Positions 62,609 through 64,000 of a DNA stretch of 64,000 nt are shown here, piece by piece. The notes under the pieces were generated by a model. The model ran no database searches and had not been told where the DNA came from. It worked only from the letters and a program-made list of their open reading frames with translations. Where the stretch lies: positions 1-64,000 of the forward strand of contig JAVJQT010000008.1 in assembly GCA_040218795.1 (NCBI GenBank), read 5' to 3'. The stretch comes from CCMP332 sp040218795 (GTDB lineage Bacteria > Bacteroidota > Bacteroidia > Cytophagales > CCMP332). Both the position numbers and the translations under genes were made by a program. The stretch's first letter is position 1. Each line of letters begins with the position of its first letter.

Positions 62609-63682
62609 ATGCTGGAAAAACTGGAATCGTTAAAGGAAAGATTTGAAGAAGTAACCGTGCTCATATCAGACCCGGATGTCATCTCGGATATGAAAAGGTA
62701 TAAAGAACTCTCAAAAGAGTACAAAGATCTTCAGAAGATCGTTGAAAAGTATGAAAAATATAAGGTGATACTCAGCAATGTAAAAGAGTCAAAACGAATC
62801 ATAGCAGAAGAAAAAGACGATGAGTTTCGCGAGATGGCAAAAATGGAATTGGATGAATTAAATCCTCAAAAGGAAGAAATGGAGGAGGATATCAAGCAGA
62901 TGCTAATTCCAAAAGACCCCAATGACGGCAAAGATGTTATCATGGAGATTCGCGCGGGAGCAGGTGGTGATGAATCGGCAATATTTGCAGGAGACCTTTT
63001 CAGAATGTATCAACGCTATGCTGAAAAGCAAGGATGGAGGGTAGAACTGAGCGATTTTAATGAAGGTGATGCCGGTGGATACAGCCGTTTGGTGGCCAAT
63101 ATTTCCGGTGAGGATGTATTTGCACATCTAAAATTTGAATCAGGGGTTCATCGTGTGCAGCGCGTCCCGCAAACAGAAACGCAAGGTCGGGTGCATACAT
63201 CCGCCGCTTCGGTGGTTGTATTGCCGGAAATGGATGAGGTAGAGGTAAATTTGAACATGGGAGATGTGAGAATCGACCGTTATTGTTCTTCAGGGCCTGG
63301 CGGACAATCCGTGAATACCACCTATTCTGCTGTCCGATTAACCCATGAACCTACGGGTTTGGTGGTTCAATGTCAGGATCAGAAATCACAGTTAAAAAAT
63401 CTGGAAAAAGCTAAAAAAGAACTTGCAGCACGTCTTTATGCCATTGAAATGGAAAAACACAATGAAAGCGTCGGCGCACAAAGAAAGTCTATGGTGGGCT
63501 CCGGTGACCGATCCGATAAAATCAGAACTTATAATTACCCTCAGGGCAGGGTCACCGATCACAGGATCGGTAAAACAGTTTACAACCTCCCGGCGGTGGT
63601 AGATGGCGAACTCGGAGAATTCGTTGAAGCCCTTCGAATGGCGGAAAATGCCGAAAAGATGAACGAAGAAGACGCTTCATAA
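62609..63682 (+). CDS. prfA: peptide chain release factor 1
   Basis: This 357-residue protein is RF1, which reads UAA and UAG stop codons. The peptidyl-tRNA-hydrolysing GGQ is at 231-233, and the codon-reading PxT tripeptide reads Pro187-Gln-Thr189 (RVPQTETQGR). The N-terminal helical domain (1-95) and the C-terminal SDKIRTYNYPQGRVTDHRIG are as expected. The start is ATG at 62609. The Gln for Ala/Val in the PxT motif is usual in this phylum. Confidence 0.97.
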   Translation: MLEKLESLKERFEEVTVLISDPDVISDMKRYKELSKEYKDLQKIVEKYEKYKVILSNVKESKRIIAEEKDDEFREMAKMELDELNPQKEEMEEDIKQMLIPKDPNDGKDVIMEIRAGAGGDESAIFAGDLFRMYQRYAEKQGWRVELSDFNEGDAGGYSRLVANISGEDVFAHLKFESGVHRVQRVPQTETQGRVHTSAASVVVLPEMDEVEVNLNMGDVRIDRYCSSGPGGQSVNTTYSAVRLTHEPTGLVVQCQDQKSQLKNLEKAKKELAARLYAIEMEKHNESVGAQRKSMVGSGDRSDKIRTYNYPQGRVTDHRIGKTVYNLPAVVDGELGEFVEALRMAENAEKMNEEDAS

Positions 63683-63696
63683 TTTTAACAGAATCC

Positions 63697-64000
63697 ATGC
63701 GTTTCAGTGCAATGAGGCAAAGCCTTTTATTTATTTCAATCATCAGTCTGTTTTGGTTTTGCGAACCCAGAACAGAAATTGTCACAACTGACTCCGGTGC
63801 GCAGCTGGAGTTTTCTGAGGATTCCGTGCTTTTCGATACGGTTTTTACTGAAATCCGAAATATCACAAAGCGCGTCCGTGTTTATAATCGAAATAATAAT
63901 GCCATCAATGTTTCCGAAATAAAAATAGCCGGTGGAGAAAGTAGCCCTTATCAATTGATCATTAATGGTGAAGAAGGAAAGGCATTTAATGATGTTTTAA
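63697..64000 (+). CDS. envelope protein, probable lipoprotein (partial, runs off the window)
   Basis: A reading frame opens with ATG at 63697, 14 bp after the prfA stop, and stays open to the end of the window (about 101 codons). It starts with a signal peptide and a possible lipoprotein Cys in SLFWFCEPRTE; a second Met lies five codons on. The following SEDSVLFDTVFTEIRN and IAGGESSPYQLIING resemble a beta-rich Bacteroidota surface protein family with no assigned function. The C-terminus lies outside the window. Confidence 0.7.
   Translation, partial: MRFSAMRQSLLFISIISLFWFCEPRTEIVTTDSGAQLEFSEDSVLFDTVFTEIRNITKRVRVYNRNNNAINVSEIKIAGGESSPYQLIINGEEGKAFNDVL

Noticed and set aside
1..64000. tRNA, rRNA or riboswitch genes
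   Set aside because: I found no cloverleaf-like segment, rRNA sequence or known riboswitch motif by eye; a covariance-model search would be needed to exclude small RNAs.

Overview
The window is AT-rich chromosomal DNA from a Bacteroidota bacterium, most likely a free-living member of the Cytophagales or a related group; the order cannot be settled from this sequence alone. The evidence is the type IX secretion (T9SS) genes porU and porV, five proteins with T9SS C-terminal sorting domains (four type A, one type B), the lack of Shine-Dalgarno sequences, and Bacteroidota-type -7 promoter elements (TAnnTTTG) in front of many genes. It is mostly dense core and accessory chromosome. I see no rRNA, tRNA, CRISPR array, insertion sequence or integrase.

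Layout. 1-300 holds a 115-bp tandem repeat with hairpin-forming inverted repeats. 345-3527 (minus) is an operon of isochorismatase-like hydrolase, VWA protein and AAA+ ATPase. 3572-9403 carries csaA, a T9SS mini-protein coupled to a tail-collar protein, a Crp/Fnr regulator, ndk, nrnA and an FKBP-type isomerase. 9460-11943 holds a divergent HisA-like barrel protein, a small outer-membrane barrel and an ATP-grasp protein. 11924-21755 is a cluster of four large T9SS cargo proteins, three of them related. 21771-26977 holds an HTTM membrane protein, a GNAT acetyltransferase, phenylalanine hydroxylase, a Ca2+/Na+ antiporter, a SET-domain protein and a bile-acid-type symporter. 27139-31411 holds a YceI / barrel / YceI-like cassette with an FNR-like palindrome upstream, converging on an operon of an iodotyrosine-deiodinase-like flavoprotein and a radical SAM/SPASM protein. 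31549-36156 holds an AsmA-like protein, a lipoprotein and a transglutaminase-like protein. 36153-41287 (minus) is a GCS2-CBS fusion, a secreted triple-repeat protein and a LytS/LytR-type two-component pair. 41462-47953 holds an MMPL/RND transporter, ileS and lspA. 47965-54668 (minus) is an MBL hydrolase, pssA, purS, porU and porV. 54719-64000 holds an FAD oxidoreductase, a TolB-like/Omp85-like fusion, purQ, yicC, an M28 peptidase, a Tll0287-like haem lipoprotein, prfA and the start of a lipoprotein.

How the genes fit together. The T9SS sortase PorU and its barrel partner PorV would process the CTD-bearing cargo encoded at 4.1 kb and at 12-22 kb. LspA would mature the lipoproteins in the window. 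The Crp/Fnr protein at 6.2 kb is a candidate regulator of the YceI cassette.

The most noteworthy points are: an isoleucyl-tRNA synthetase whose HIGH signature reads GIHH; a bacterial iodotyrosine deiodinase homologue with its substrate-binding Glu/Tyr/Lys set intact; a HisA paralogue without the catalytic Asp; a T9SS type B protein whose signal peptide can only start from ATA or ATT; a secreted three-repeat protein linked to a two-component system; and five of nine convergent gene pairs overlapping by exactly 4 bp through shared stop codons.
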